From Bacillota bacterium (lineage in GTDB: Bacteria; Bacillota_I; Bacilli_A; Erysipelotrichales; Erysipelotrichaceae): a stretch of DNA of 64,000 nucleotides. The DNA lies in NCBI GenBank assembly GCA_023249475.1, contig JAHFCO010000001.1, positions 1 through 64,000 on the forward strand, in the 5' to 3' direction. Of the stretch, positions 43,909 to 51,882 are shown in pieces (position 1 is the stretch's first letter; each line of letters opens with the position of its first letter). Under the pieces are notes generated by a model that saw only the letters and a list, made by a program, of their open reading frames with translations, was not told where the DNA came from and did no database searches. Both the position numbers and the translations under genes were made by a program.

Positions 43909-44589
43909 TTATTTCTGCGTGGCGATGACGGTGATCTTGTCCAGATAGAACTTCGTGAAGCCTTCATAGGCGGAATCCGTTCCGATCAAGAGATAGACCG
44001 TGCCATCGTCTGTGGTTTTTAGCGTCACGTTCGCTTCCACATCCTTGTAGATCATCCCCGTGGCGGATCCTTCCGGTTTCGCCATGGTCGTGGCGACCAC
44101 GACCGTCTCTCCGCCTTCCGATTGATTCCCGATGTCGACGTTGAGGCGATAGACACCCTGGTCATCCAGGGCGGCGACGGGTTTGACCCCGACGACGCCG
44201 GCTTTCACATAGACGCTATCCGCCGGTGATCCTCCGACCCCCACCGACCCCGATTCTTCGCTGGTCCCCAGTTTGAATTTGATCAAGAAGGTATAGGTCG
44301 TGTTCTTCTTCAATCCCGTAATCAACTTCGTGTACCCCATGAACAAATCGTCGCTCCGGTTCATCCCTTCGATATACAGGGCTTGGGTCGCCCCGGCGAT
44401 GTCCGGTTTGTTTCTTCCCCAGGCGAATTCATAGGTCGTGTACCCGTTCCCGTCGTCGTGGTAATCGCCATAGATTTGGGAGAACCCCTCGTCGTTGGTT
44501 TCAAAATCATACTTAAAGACTTGCCGGTCCGCTTTCTGACATCCCGCAAGAACCATCAGACAGACTAGACCGATCATGATTTGTTTCAT
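43909..44589 (-). CDS. Lipoprotein with carbohydrate-binding-like beta domain
   Basis: A secreted lipoprotein of about 226 residues. The signal peptide ends in lipobox LAGC (MKQIMIGLVCLMVLAGC). The rest is beta-rich, with FKYDFETNDEGFSQIYGDYHDD and a closing YEGFTKFYLDKITVIA. This pattern recalls jelly-roll CBM-like domains, although family assignment is uncertain. I start at 44589 because AGAGGTGGCACG precedes that ATG. It has its own terminator. Confidence 0.75.
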   Translation of the reverse strand: MKQIMIGLVCLMVLAGCQKADRQVFKYDFETNDEGFSQIYGDYHDDGNGYTTYEFAWGRNKPDIAGATQALYIEGMNRSDDLFMGYTKLITGLKKNTTYTFLIKFKLGTSEESGSVGVGGSPADSVYVKAGVVGVKPVAALDDQGVYRLNVDIGNQSEGGETVVVATTMAKPEGSATGMIYKDVEANVTLKTTDDGTVYLLIGTDSAYEGFTKFYLDKITVIATQK

Positions 44590-44751
44590 CGTGCCACCTC
44601 TTTTCGTCATTTTACCAAATCCAACGTTAAATCATGGTTAATTCGTGAAGATTCCGATAAAATGTGTAATTTTCAATGGATTCGGCACACTTTCGTAACA
44701 TCCTTTTTCTATACTGTGTTTGTAATCCCGATAGGGAACAAGGAGATCCAT

Positions 44752-45213
44752 ATGAAAAAAGCAGGAATTGTGCTTGGCGTCATCGCCGCGGCACTGGTCT
44801 TGACGATGATTACATCCAGTGTCTTTGCGGCATTCCAACCCAAGAGAGGCATCGAACTGGCGGCCGACGTGCTTGGCGTCACGGTCGATGAATTGATCGA
44901 ACAGAGAGATGAAACCGGAAAGACGATCCATGAAATCGTCGTCGAGGCCGGGAAGCTGGATGAATTGACCCAGGCTCGTTTGGATCAGATGAAACTGATC
45001 CTTGCCGACAGGGTTGCCAATGGCGACCTGACCCAGGCGGAAGCCGATGAATGGTATGCGGAGATGGTCGAGCGGATGGAATACAATCTCGCCAACGGCA
45101 TCACCGGATATGGTCGCGGCGGAATGATGGGCGGATACGGCGCGGGAACCGGTTTCGGTTGCGGTGCGCAAACCCGTGGCGGTAACTACCGTCAATCCAA
45201 CTGGAATCGATAA
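44752..45213 (+). CDS. Secreted DUF2680-like protein with Gly-rich tail
   Basis: A 153-residue exported protein. The signal peptide (MKKAGIVLGVIAAALVLTMITSSVFA) is followed by two helical repeats resembling DUF2680/YckD: AADVLGVTVDELIEQRDETGKTIHEIVVEAGKLDE and ADRVANGDLTQAEADEWYAEMVERMEYN. The tail from about residue 118 is rich in Gly, Arg, Met and Tyr. AGGAG lies 7 bases before the ATG. A TATACT box (44710-44715) precedes it. It is a single-gene unit with its own terminator. The function of this family is unknown. Confidence 0.78.
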   Translation: MKKAGIVLGVIAAALVLTMITSSVFAAFQPKRGIELAADVLGVTVDELIEQRDETGKTIHEIVVEAGKLDELTQARLDQMKLILADRVANGDLTQAEADEWYAEMVERMEYNLANGITGYGRGGMMGGYGAGTGFGCGAQTRGGNYRQSNWNR

Positions 45214-45218
45214 GCGAA

Positions 45219-45245
45219 GAAAAGCGGCGGTCGCCGCTTTTTTTA
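45219..45245 (+). terminator. Rho-independent terminator
   Basis: AAAGCGGCG-GT-CGCCGCTTT (45221-45240 region) followed by TTTT, just after the DUF2680-like gene. Confidence 0.88.
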
Positions 45246-45295
45246 TGTTCATCCACCTTTTGCATCGGTGGTTCAGACTTCATCACGCATTGATT

Positions 45296-45769
45296 CTAGT
45301 CCTTGTTCGCTTCAATGGTGAAACCGGATGGATTTAAAATCCCGATTTCGACTTCGCCTTTTGCGTTTTTCCCGACGATGACGAAGGTGTTCTTCCCCCG
45401 GGTCACTTCCGCTTGGATGACCTTGTCGATTTCACCTTCGGCGATCACATCCACGCGATGATCCGCATCGACCCGGCAAAGTTTGAACTTCCCGGAGTCC
45501 AATGCGATCTCAACATCCATCCAAACGATTCCGTTCTCATTCGCCTCGATCGTCCAAGCCGTTTGTTTTCCATAGAATCCGCTAAACTCGAGATGAAGGC
45601 TTGTTTCATTGATCGAACCAAGCCGATTCCCGAAGGTGTAGCTATCCCCTTGGTTTGCGATTTTCGCATCGTCGTCATAGATGCCGGCTTGGTAGGAGTT
45701 CAACGGGGAACATCCCGTTACAATACCGATCAACAAAATCAGAACGATGATTTTGATTCTAACTTTCAT
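45296..45769 (-). CDS. Small lipoprotein (157 residues)
   Basis: Signal peptide with lipobox IVTGC (MKVRIKIIVLILLIGIVTGC) followed by a beta-rich domain of about 135 residues (GIVWMDVEIALDSGKFKLCRVDADHRVDVIAEGEIDKVIQAEV). Its start overlaps the membrane-protein gene by 11 bases and uses GGAGGG 8 bases upstream, so the two are coupled and likely work together at the membrane. No recognised family. Confidence 0.75.
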   Translation of the reverse strand: MKVRIKIIVLILLIGIVTGCSPLNSYQAGIYDDDAKIANQGDSYTFGNRLGSINETSLHLEFSGFYGKQTAWTIEANENGIVWMDVEIALDSGKFKLCRVDADHRVDVIAEGEIDKVIQAEVTRGKNTFVIVGKNAKGEVEIGILNPSGFTIEANKD

Positions 45770-46643
45770 TCGGTGTACCCTCCGTAGTTTTGATGTTGGT
45801 CAATAACAGAATCAGCGTGAAGACGGAAACGATGTTCAGTCCGAAGAAGAGGACGACTTCCACGATCGAGACGTCGATGCCGCTCAAGATCGAATTGACG
45901 ATCATGGCGGAGATGCAGGTGAGCATGGTGATCCCCTTGATGACGACGATCGATGTCAACAGGTAGCCAAACGGTTTGCGTTTGATCAACAGGATCGCCG
46001 AAAGGGTCGCGGTCGGGACGATGAAGCCCAAATCCATCCCTTGGATGACCAGGGTCGTATAGTGTTCCAACCCCAACGGGATCGCGTCGCCCAAAATCGA
46101 CGGGGCGATCTTCCCAAGCCACAGCATGGCGATGGCGAAGGCGATGAACCCTTGGAACCCTCCCAGGAATCTCACGGGCAAACGGTCGCTAAACACGTTT
46201 GGAAGGTGCGGGATGTCGAAGGAGAGGATGCTGAGGGTGAGGGCGTAGAAACTGGCGGACATCAGCGCCACATAGACGATGAACATGGGGTTGTAGGTCC
46301 AAAGGAAGGTATACGACATGTAGGTGTAAAGGAAATATCCCAAGGTACCGGTAAGAAGCAACCTGGCTTTGATGGATCCTTTGTTGGCATAGATCAAGGA
46401 GCCAAGAAACAAGGGGATCGCCAAGACCAAGGTGACAAGGTCCGACGCCTTTCCCTGGGCGACGACCGAGATCGAGTCGTTCTTGTAGAGTCCGCTCCCG
46501 AAGATCCTCACGGTTTCGCCACCGATGGAGATGAAGTCATAGGATTCGCCCTTCCCTCCCATCGTCAAGCCAAGGATGCAGGCGAAGGCGGAGAGGATCA
46601 GGATCAGAATCCCGAGAAGGTTGATTGATTTACGATGAAGCAT
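45759..46643 (-). CDS. Polytopic membrane protein, unknown function
   Basis: A 294-residue membrane protein with about eight hydrophobic helices and an extracytoplasmic loop of about 40 residues after helix 1 (GGETVRIFGSGLYKNDSISVVAQ). No transporter or enzyme signature is recognised. It is driven by a strong promoter overlaid with a long palindrome (46659-46742) and is coupled to the downstream lipoprotein gene. The pair may form a regulated envelope unit. Confidence 0.75.
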   Translation of the reverse strand: MLHRKSINLLGILILILSAFACILGLTMGGKGESYDFISIGGETVRIFGSGLYKNDSISVVAQGKASDLVTLVLAIPLFLGSLIYANKGSIKARLLLTGTLGYFLYTYMSYTFLWTYNPMFIVYVALMSASFYALTLSILSFDIPHLPNVFSDRLPVRFLGGFQGFIAFAIAMLWLGKIAPSILGDAIPLGLEHYTTLVIQGMDLGFIVPTATLSAILLIKRKPFGYLLTSIVVIKGITMLTCISAMIVNSILSGIDVSIVEVVLFFGLNIVSVFTLILLLTNIKTTEGTPNES

Positions 46644-46658
46644 GGTTTCCCTCTTTTC

Positions 46659-46686
46659 TAATGGGTGTCCATATGGTCACCCATTA
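46659..46686. promoter_or_regulatory. Palindrome A with CCATATGG core
   Basis: TAATGGGTG-T-CCATATGG-T-CACCCATTA: 9-base arms around an 8-base palindromic core, only the two T positions unpaired. It lies between the promoter and the start codon of the membrane-protein gene. Confidence 0.65.
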
Positions 46687-46688
46687 CT

Positions 46689-46730
46689 AATAGGTAACGT
46701 ATTACCCATATGGATAATACGTTACCTATT
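46689..46730. promoter_or_regulatory. Palindrome B (42 bases) with the same CCATATGG core
   Basis: 16-base arms AATAGGTAACGTATTA and their exact complement surround C-CCATATGG-A. It covers the -10 box and most of the spacer of the membrane-protein promoter. Centres of palindromes A and B are 37 bases apart. Likely repressor operators, or a very stable RNA hairpin. Confidence 0.65.
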
Positions 46731-46742
46731 TAGGTTTGTCAA
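46714..46742 (-). promoter_or_regulatory. Promoter of the membrane protein/lipoprotein pair
   Basis: Minus strand TTGACA (46737-46742), 17 bases, TATTAT (46714-46719). A near-consensus sigma-A promoter buried in palindrome B. Confidence 0.7.
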
Positions 46743-46752
46743 CGCTTTTTCG

Positions 46753-47463
46753 TTACTTTTTATGATTTTTTAATTTTTCCGAAAGGATCTCCAGGAGTTG
46801 GTCCAGATCTTCGATCTCATACTTCGCTTGGATGCCCTTCGGATTTCGGGAATCCCCGGATCGATACCAACAGGTAGCGATCCCCGCATTGATTCCTCCC
46901 TGGATATCCGAATGCAGACTATCCCCGATCATCAGGACTTTCGTACGATCCTCTATTTTCATACGGTCGAAGACGTATTCGAAAATCCCGGGATCCGGTT
47001 TCGCAATCCCGAGTTCCTCCGAAATCGCGATCACTTCGAAATGACGCGCGATCACCGATTTGCGGATCCGTTTCTCCTGGACATCGGTCAACCCGTTGGT
47101 GATGATGGCCATGCGTACCTTTTTCGACAAGGTCAGGACCAATTCTTCCGCTTTCGGCAACAAGATCGAGGCATCCGCCAGATGTTGCATATAGCGGGTC
47201 GCGAACTCCTGTTCGTCGAAGTCGACCTTCAATGTCGTCGAAAGCCGACGGAACCGCTCCGTCTTCAGTTTCTTCTGGGTGATCGTCCCGTTTTCGAATT
47301 CCTTCCAGATGGCATCGTTGATGGTCTGGTAGATCGGGAGATGGACGGCTTCGTCGTAGTCGATTTGGAAATCGAGGATCGTATTGCGCAGCGCAATCCG
47401 CTCCGACGCGGCGAAGTCGAACAAGGTATCATCCGCATCGAAAATCAACACATCATAGTTCAT
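46753..47463 (-). CDS. HAD-family nucleotidase (YjjG/YfnB type)
   Basis: A 236-residue HAD phosphatase with the nucleophile motif IFDADDTLFDF, motif II AIITNGLTDVQEKRI, and motifs III/IV in AKPDPGIFEY and VLMIGDSLHSDIQGGINAG. The DADDT form of motif I and the helical cap are typical of YjjG-type pyrimidine nucleotidases involved in nucleotide-pool cleaning. It is upstream of the palindromic promoter region, with no clear separate terminator, so palindrome B may also serve to end this transcript. Confidence 0.85.
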   Translation of the reverse strand: MNYDVLIFDADDTLFDFAASERIALRNTILDFQIDYDEAVHLPIYQTINDAIWKEFENGTITQKKLKTERFRRLSTTLKVDFDEQEFATRYMQHLADASILLPKAEELVLTLSKKVRMAIITNGLTDVQEKRIRKSVIARHFEVIAISEELGIAKPDPGIFEYVFDRMKIEDRTKVLMIGDSLHSDIQGGINAGIATCWYRSGDSRNPKGIQAKYEIEDLDQLLEILSEKLKNHKK

Positions 47464-47529
47464 AGCTTATCCTCCACGACTCGTTCATGGGTTTAGTTTA
47501 TCATAACAAGTCGAGGTTTTTTAGAGGAA

Positions 47530-48771
47530 TCACCCCAGGAGGCTTGCGATCACGTTTGCGCAATCCCTGGCGCCGTTTTCCTGTGCGATCTTCTCGCCCA
47601 GCTTTAATGCATTGTTTCGTATCTTCTCTTGGTCGATGTATTCCAATCTTTCCACGAGATTCTCGACCGTGAGTTTCTTGATGGGGATCAAAGACGCCCC
47701 GACTCCGAGGTCATAGGATCGTGCCGCCCAGGCGAACTGATCGTTGGAGAACGGGGTGATGATGCATGGGACCCCCGAGAGGAATCCAGAAGCCGTCGTC
47801 CCGGCCCCGCCATGATGGACGATCGCCGAGACTTTGGGGAAGAGCCAGGTATGGGGTGCGCCGTCGATGGCGATCACAGTTTCGGGTAGGGAATCGAATT
47901 TCCCCATCCCGCTCAAAATCCCGCGTTTCCCACTGATCCGTAGCGCTTCGATCGCGATCTTCGAGTATCGCTCTTTCATGTCGTCGCTGAACATACTCCC
48001 AAACCCGATATAGACCGGTTTATCGCCTTGATCCAAAAACGCCTTCAGTTCCGGGGAAGGGGTATATTCCTTCTCCTCCTTCACGAACCAGTATCCGTAT
48101 TGATGGATATGCGGGTTCCAATCTTGGGGTCGCGGGAAAACATGATTACTGCAGGAAATCACCGCGGGATGCGTTTCATCGTCATGCTTTTCGTATGGCA
48201 TCTTGAACCCTTTGGGAAGTTCATTGAACTTCCCCTTCCAGAAGTCTTTCACCGCATCCTTCGAGATCATCCACAACATCCCTTGAAGCATCCCGTAGCT
48301 CAACCTCGTCAACCATTTCGCCTTCGTTCTCCCATAGAGGATCACCGAAGGGACGCTCGACGTGGTATGGATCGGAAACGGCGAGGCGAGGATCGAAGGT
48401 ATGCCGAGTTTTTGCGCCGCGAAATACCCGATCGTCATCCCGGGATGGTAAATGATCGCTTCGCTTCCCACACACGCCTCATAGAACTCACCCGTCAGAA
48501 TGCTTCCGTAATTCTTCATCTTATTGAACGCAAGAAGCATCTTCAAAGGATTATCCGCATTCTGCGCCTGTTTCATCATCTTCGGATCCACGTTCAAAGA
48601 CGCGAAGTCCGCTTGGATCGGATAGAAATCGATCCCATAACCCCGGATGAACCCTTCGAAATCCCGCTGTCCTGCGATCCGTACTTCCTTGCCGAGTAAC
48701 TTCAATTCCTGAGCCAATGCGATATACGGTTGAAAGTCACCGCGTGAACCTGAACAAAGTATCGTAATCAT
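47530..48771 (-). CDS. GT1-family glycosyltransferase (UDP-glycosyl/macrolide type)
   Basis: A 413-residue GT-B glycosyltransferase of family 1. The N-terminal domain opens ITILCSGSRGDFQPYIALAQELKLLGKEVRIAG. The C-terminal donor site has KPVYIGFGSM, IVHHGGAGTTASGFLSGVPCIITPFSNDQFAWA and the following acidic helix. Relatives glycosylate sterols, lipids, antibiotics or natural products. It is divergent from a TetR regulator with repeated CCGACA elements between them, so induction by a small molecule is a reasonable inference (for example glycosylation of a toxic hydrophobic compound). Confidence 0.88.
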   Translation of the reverse strand: MITILCSGSRGDFQPYIALAQELKLLGKEVRIAGQRDFEGFIRGYGIDFYPIQADFASLNVDPKMMKQAQNADNPLKMLLAFNKMKNYGSILTGEFYEACVGSEAIIYHPGMTIGYFAAQKLGIPSILASPFPIHTTSSVPSVILYGRTKAKWLTRLSYGMLQGMLWMISKDAVKDFWKGKFNELPKGFKMPYEKHDDETHPAVISCSNHVFPRPQDWNPHIHQYGYWFVKEEKEYTPSPELKAFLDQGDKPVYIGFGSMFSDDMKERYSKIAIEALRISGKRGILSGMGKFDSLPETVIAIDGAPHTWLFPKVSAIVHHGGAGTTASGFLSGVPCIITPFSNDQFAWAARSYDLGVGASLIPIKKLTVENLVERLEYIDQEKIRNNALKLGEKIAQENGARDCANVIASLLG

Positions 48772-48824
48772 GGTGTTCTCCTTGTTTTATCCAACAACGT
48801 GTCGTATGTTTTTAGTATAGCCAT

Positions 48825-48867
48825 CCGACAACCGTTCATCAACCGACACATCACGGTGAACTGTCGG
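48825..48867. promoter_or_regulatory. CCGACA repeats between the glycosyltransferase and tetR genes
   Basis: CCGACA at 48825-48830 and 48843-48848 and its complement TGTCGG at 48862-48867. The outer pair extends to GTTCA/TGAAC with a three-base asymmetry. Candidate binding region for the adjacent TetR protein, close to its own start codon. Confidence 0.45.
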
Positions 48868-48884
48868 AAAAGAAAGAGGGAGAC

Positions 48885-49454
48885 ATGCTGAAACAGAAAG
48901 AAATCACGATGCAAACCCGCCAGAACCTGATCGACGCCTTTTGGTCCCTGTATCGCGTATGCCGCATCGAAAGCATCACGATCAAAGAAATCACGCAAAA
49001 AGCCGGTTATAACCGGGGAACCTTCTATGAGTACTTCACGGATGTCTACGACGTCCTCCATCAGATCGAAGACACACTGATCCCCCGCATCGACGAACTC
49101 CCGCCCATCCAACTCACCGAAAAACAACTCGGTATGCCCCTTGATCTGTTTCTGGACCTTTACGAAAAGAACAGCAAGTACTATTCGATCCTCCTTGGCG
49201 ACAACGGCGACCCCGCCTTCGCCACCAAACTAAAAAACGCCACCAAGCCCATTCTCTTGGAAGCGTTCAACCGCAATTCAGTCTACACCGACACCGAACT
49301 CGACTATATCCTGGAATACATCCTCTCCGCCATGATCGGCATCATGAGCCATTGGTTCGCACGCGACAAGGATCTCCCGGTAACCCGGCTCATCGAGCTT
49401 GTCCACGATCTCATGGGAACCAGTTTGATCCAGCGAATCCAGTCGACCGAATAA
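48885..49454 (+). CDS. TetR/AcrR family transcriptional regulator
   Basis: A 189-residue repressor. The N-terminal helix-turn-helix is IESITIKEITQKAGYNRGTFYEYFTDVYDVLHQIE (about 24-58), of clear TetR type. The C-terminal all-helical domain of about 125 residues resembles the TetR_C_7-like group. AGAGGGAGAC precedes the ATG. It is divergent from the GT1 glycosyltransferase and most likely controls it. Confidence 0.9.
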   Translation: MLKQKEITMQTRQNLIDAFWSLYRVCRIESITIKEITQKAGYNRGTFYEYFTDVYDVLHQIEDTLIPRIDELPPIQLTEKQLGMPLDLFLDLYEKNSKYYSILLGDNGDPAFATKLKNATKPILLEAFNRNSVYTDTELDYILEYILSAMIGIMSHWFARDKDLPVTRLIELVHDLMGTSLIQRIQSTE

Positions 49455-49469
49455 AGAATAATATTAACC

Positions 49470-49745
49470 ATGGAAAACGATAAATGCGATCTCATCCTCC
49501 CCAACGGAGTGAAAGAGAAACGAATCTTAGAAATCGACGGATACATCATCAAGTATCATGCGAACAACAACACCATTTGGTTAAAAGGCAAAGTTGAGAA
49601 CGGACAACCCACCGGTTATTGGGAATGGTTCAGACCGGATGGTATAATCAAACGCTCGGGTTACTTCGAGAATGGTGAACCGGTAGGAGAGTGGATTACC
49701 TATGATAGCAAAGGCGAGAAGTACAAAACGGCTCATAAGAAGTAA
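49470..49745 (+). CDS. MORN-like repeat protein (91 residues)
   Basis: A small protein with two or three MORN-variant repeats: WLKGKVENGQPTGYWEWFRPDG and IKRSGYFENGEPVGEWITYDSKG. Such repeats occur in toxin/antitoxin-like and membrane-associated proteins. It follows the TetR gene by 15 bases with only a weak ribosome site, so it may be read through from tetR. It is the last gene before the AT-rich island; its own codon use is intermediate. Confidence 0.7.
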   Translation: MENDKCDLILPNGVKEKRILEIDGYIIKYHANNNTIWLKGKVENGQPTGYWEWFRPDGIIKRSGYFENGEPVGEWITYDSKGEKYKTAHKK

Positions 49746-49989
49746 ACAAACAGGATGATCGGTGAGTTCACCACACTTATAATATAGAGTTTCATTCCGA
49801 AACAACAATAAAACTTAGTGCACAATCAATCCGATCATTCATAATTGCTTTCATAGCTTTTGATTTATCTATAAATGAAATCAATTTATTAGAGACCCTA
49901 GACTTTTACGTGAATTAGCACGAATTTATATGATTCAAAATACTATATAAACTTAGACATACTATTCGCATCAACTCATAGAAACCAGC
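49746..49989. other. AT-rich non-coding left border of the defence island
   Basis: Base composition changes sharply here from GC-balanced to strongly AT-rich. GGTGA-GT-TCACC (about 49760-49771) is a small hairpin that may end the MORN-like transcript. I see no tRNA, integrase or clear attachment repeat. Confidence 0.55.
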
Positions 49990-50877
49990 TTAATGTCCTT
50001 GTGAACTATTGCATTTGAAATAGTCATATAATTCAAAGATATTGGTATATTTGACATATTTAGCAGGTAATCGAAAACCAAGTAGTTTTTCATATTCTCG
50101 CGCTCTAGTTTCATTCCCTCCACCATCTTCGAATATTGTGAAAATCCATTGTGCATTATGGTGGTCTTCATTGATATATTCAAAGTACCTTCTGTCTATA
50201 TCATTGTATGAATGTCCACATACAATGATCTTGTCGAATTCTAAATCGCCAATTTTTCGTTTAGCTGCTGTGTAATTATCTTCAAAATTTTTCAGATACC
50301 TACCACTAATATTTCCACACAACTCAGATAACTCATCAATTCGATATGGGTTACCAAGTTCCTCTTCAGCAAGCTCATATAAGCTCATGAAGTAATCTCC
50401 CTCTGGATCACTAAAATCTATAGTTCTGTTATGACCAATTACGACTTCAGTGTCTAATGTGCCATGAATATGGATAACTTCTCCAACATATCCAACTTTA
50501 TTTGGAGTCTGTGTGTAGTTAAATGAAAGTATTACTCCACAAAAGTCACTAAGTAAGTACATGAATTTCTTTTCAATTTCAACTTCATCTTGAGCAAACT
50601 CGATAAACTCTTTCAAATAATCATCAAGATTATTGAGTTTTTCTTGATAGAGTAATGAGTAATCGGCAATATCGTTTGGTACAATGCATGAAAGTGCATT
50701 TTCAAAATTCATCCAGAGACTCTCGTTTTCTTGAGAATGTAAATTCACTAACCCCATTTCGTAAAAATATGAAGCAATTTCCTGGTGATTACTTTCCATC
50801 CAATCACCAAATGTAGAATAACTTGTTCTTAGACCACATCCTAAGTCAAATCCATTCCCAATTATTAATAAGTTCAT
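49990..50877 (-). CDS. abiH: AbiH-type phage abortive infection protein
   Basis: A 295-residue protein with the AbiH family opening NLLIIGNGFDLGCGLRTSYSTFGDWM and the conserved FSYTQTPNKVGYVGEVIHIHGTLDTEVVIGHN-like core (here SFNYTQT...HIHGTL...VIGHN). The C-terminal IIVCGHSYNDIDRRYFEYI is also typical. Members, first described in Lactococcus, block phage multiplication by an unknown route; the fold resembles SIR2/NAD-binding-like domains. It is the last gene of the island operon, 85 bases after the DUF4145 gene, so it could have its own promoter. Confidence 0.88.
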   Translation of the reverse strand: MNLLIIGNGFDLGCGLRTSYSTFGDWMESNHQEIASYFYEMGLVNLHSQENESLWMNFENALSCIVPNDIADYSLLYQEKLNNLDDYLKEFIEFAQDEVEIEKKFMYLLSDFCGVILSFNYTQTPNKVGYVGEVIHIHGTLDTEVVIGHNRTIDFSDPEGDYFMSLYELAEEELGNPYRIDELSELCGNISGRYLKNFEDNYTAAKRKIGDLEFDKIIVCGHSYNDIDRRYFEYINEDHHNAQWIFTIFEDGGGNETRAREYEKLLGFRLPAKYVKYTNIFELYDYFKCNSSQGH

Positions 50878-50962
50878 CTTTCAATCTCCGCATAATTTCT
50901 TTACATCCTCTAGTATAAGTTCTTTTAATATTCAATTCAAATCTAAGTCTAGTCAGTCCCCA

Positions 50963-51868
50963 CTATGCTGAACGCTTTTCCAATTCAGTAAGATTAGGCA
51001 CTTGAATAGGTTCAACATTCGATAGTACCTGTGATAATATAGATAATCTGTGTTGAGTGTCAATATTATTTGATTCAAGACTTTGTTTACTAACTATTTT
51101 TTTTGTATTCGCAATCCCGTTCTCTTGGATAAATTTCCTCCAACTGTTTGTCAATCCAATCATTCTGTAAAGTGTAATTATTGCATAAACAATGTTGCCA
51201 TCTGGTTTGTCGTTTTTGAAAACGATTTTCTCAATGGTCTTTAGATCATATTGGGTTCCAAAGAACAATGCAAAAACTGAGTTTATATCTTTAATGTCAA
51301 TGTCATCAAGTGATCCATTTTTATAGTTTACTAGAAACTCATTATCAACATAAAACTTAGGTAGTATTATCTCTGGTCTTAAATCTTCCACTTTTTCTGG
51401 GTTTTTCCTTGGAATCACATTTTTCTCAACGACAGTGGATTCTAGATATTCCTCAAAAGAACTGAAGACTACTTTTGATTTATTATTAAAATTTACATAC
51501 CATTGCAGTATTTCATAGATTTTTTTAAGACAAAATATGGATTCTATTTTATCAGCTTGTATAGCATTAGTTGAGTAACTAACATGTGCTGCACTAGAAT
51601 TCCGAATAGACCTAATTGAGTGCATATCATTAATTGTTCTATCAAGTATTACTCCTCTCAGACTATTGATTTTGGAGTTTAGTTCAGTACTTGAACTATA
51701 TAGTTTTTCGCTCTCAATTACTCTATTAACAACTATCTCAAGAATACTTGATGCTTTTATTATTGATGCTTGAGGATCACTAACACTATACTTTTCTGCA
51801 TCATCAATAAGCTTCGCAATATCAGAAAAACTATCCTTTGACTTCAAGTAGCTAAAAACGTTTTCCAT
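50963..51868 (-). CDS. DUF4145/HEPN-like protein
   Basis: A 301-residue protein. Residues about 30-120 form a helical HEPN/DUF4145-like domain: DPQASIIKASSILEIVVNRVIES and MHSIRSIRNSSAAHVSYS. The latter contains RNxxxxH, the form of the HEPN ribonuclease motif, although related GN-AAH versions in type I restriction subunits are structural only. The C-terminal half (from about 165) is unrecognised. AAGGAG precedes the ATG, and it starts 14 bases after the DUF262 gene. It is either a toxin-like RNase effector or an adaptor of the neighbouring nuclease. Confidence 0.7.
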   Translation of the reverse strand: MENVFSYLKSKDSFSDIAKLIDDAEKYSVSDPQASIIKASSILEIVVNRVIESEKLYSSSTELNSKINSLRGVILDRTINDMHSIRSIRNSSAAHVSYSTNAIQADKIESIFCLKKIYEILQWYVNFNNKSKVVFSSFEEYLESTVVEKNVIPRKNPEKVEDLRPEIILPKFYVDNEFLVNYKNGSLDDIDIKDINSVFALFFGTQYDLKTIEKIVFKNDKPDGNIVYAIITLYRMIGLTNSWRKFIQENGIANTKKIVSKQSLESNNIDTQHRLSILSQVLSNVEPIQVPNLTELEKRSA

Positions 51869-51882
51869 TTGATACTCCTTTC

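Noticed and set aside
1-49745. Mycoplasma genetic code
   Set aside because: TGA closes many frames cleanly (ppk1, ftsX, yhfX) and Trp is TGG, so the standard bacterial code is used.
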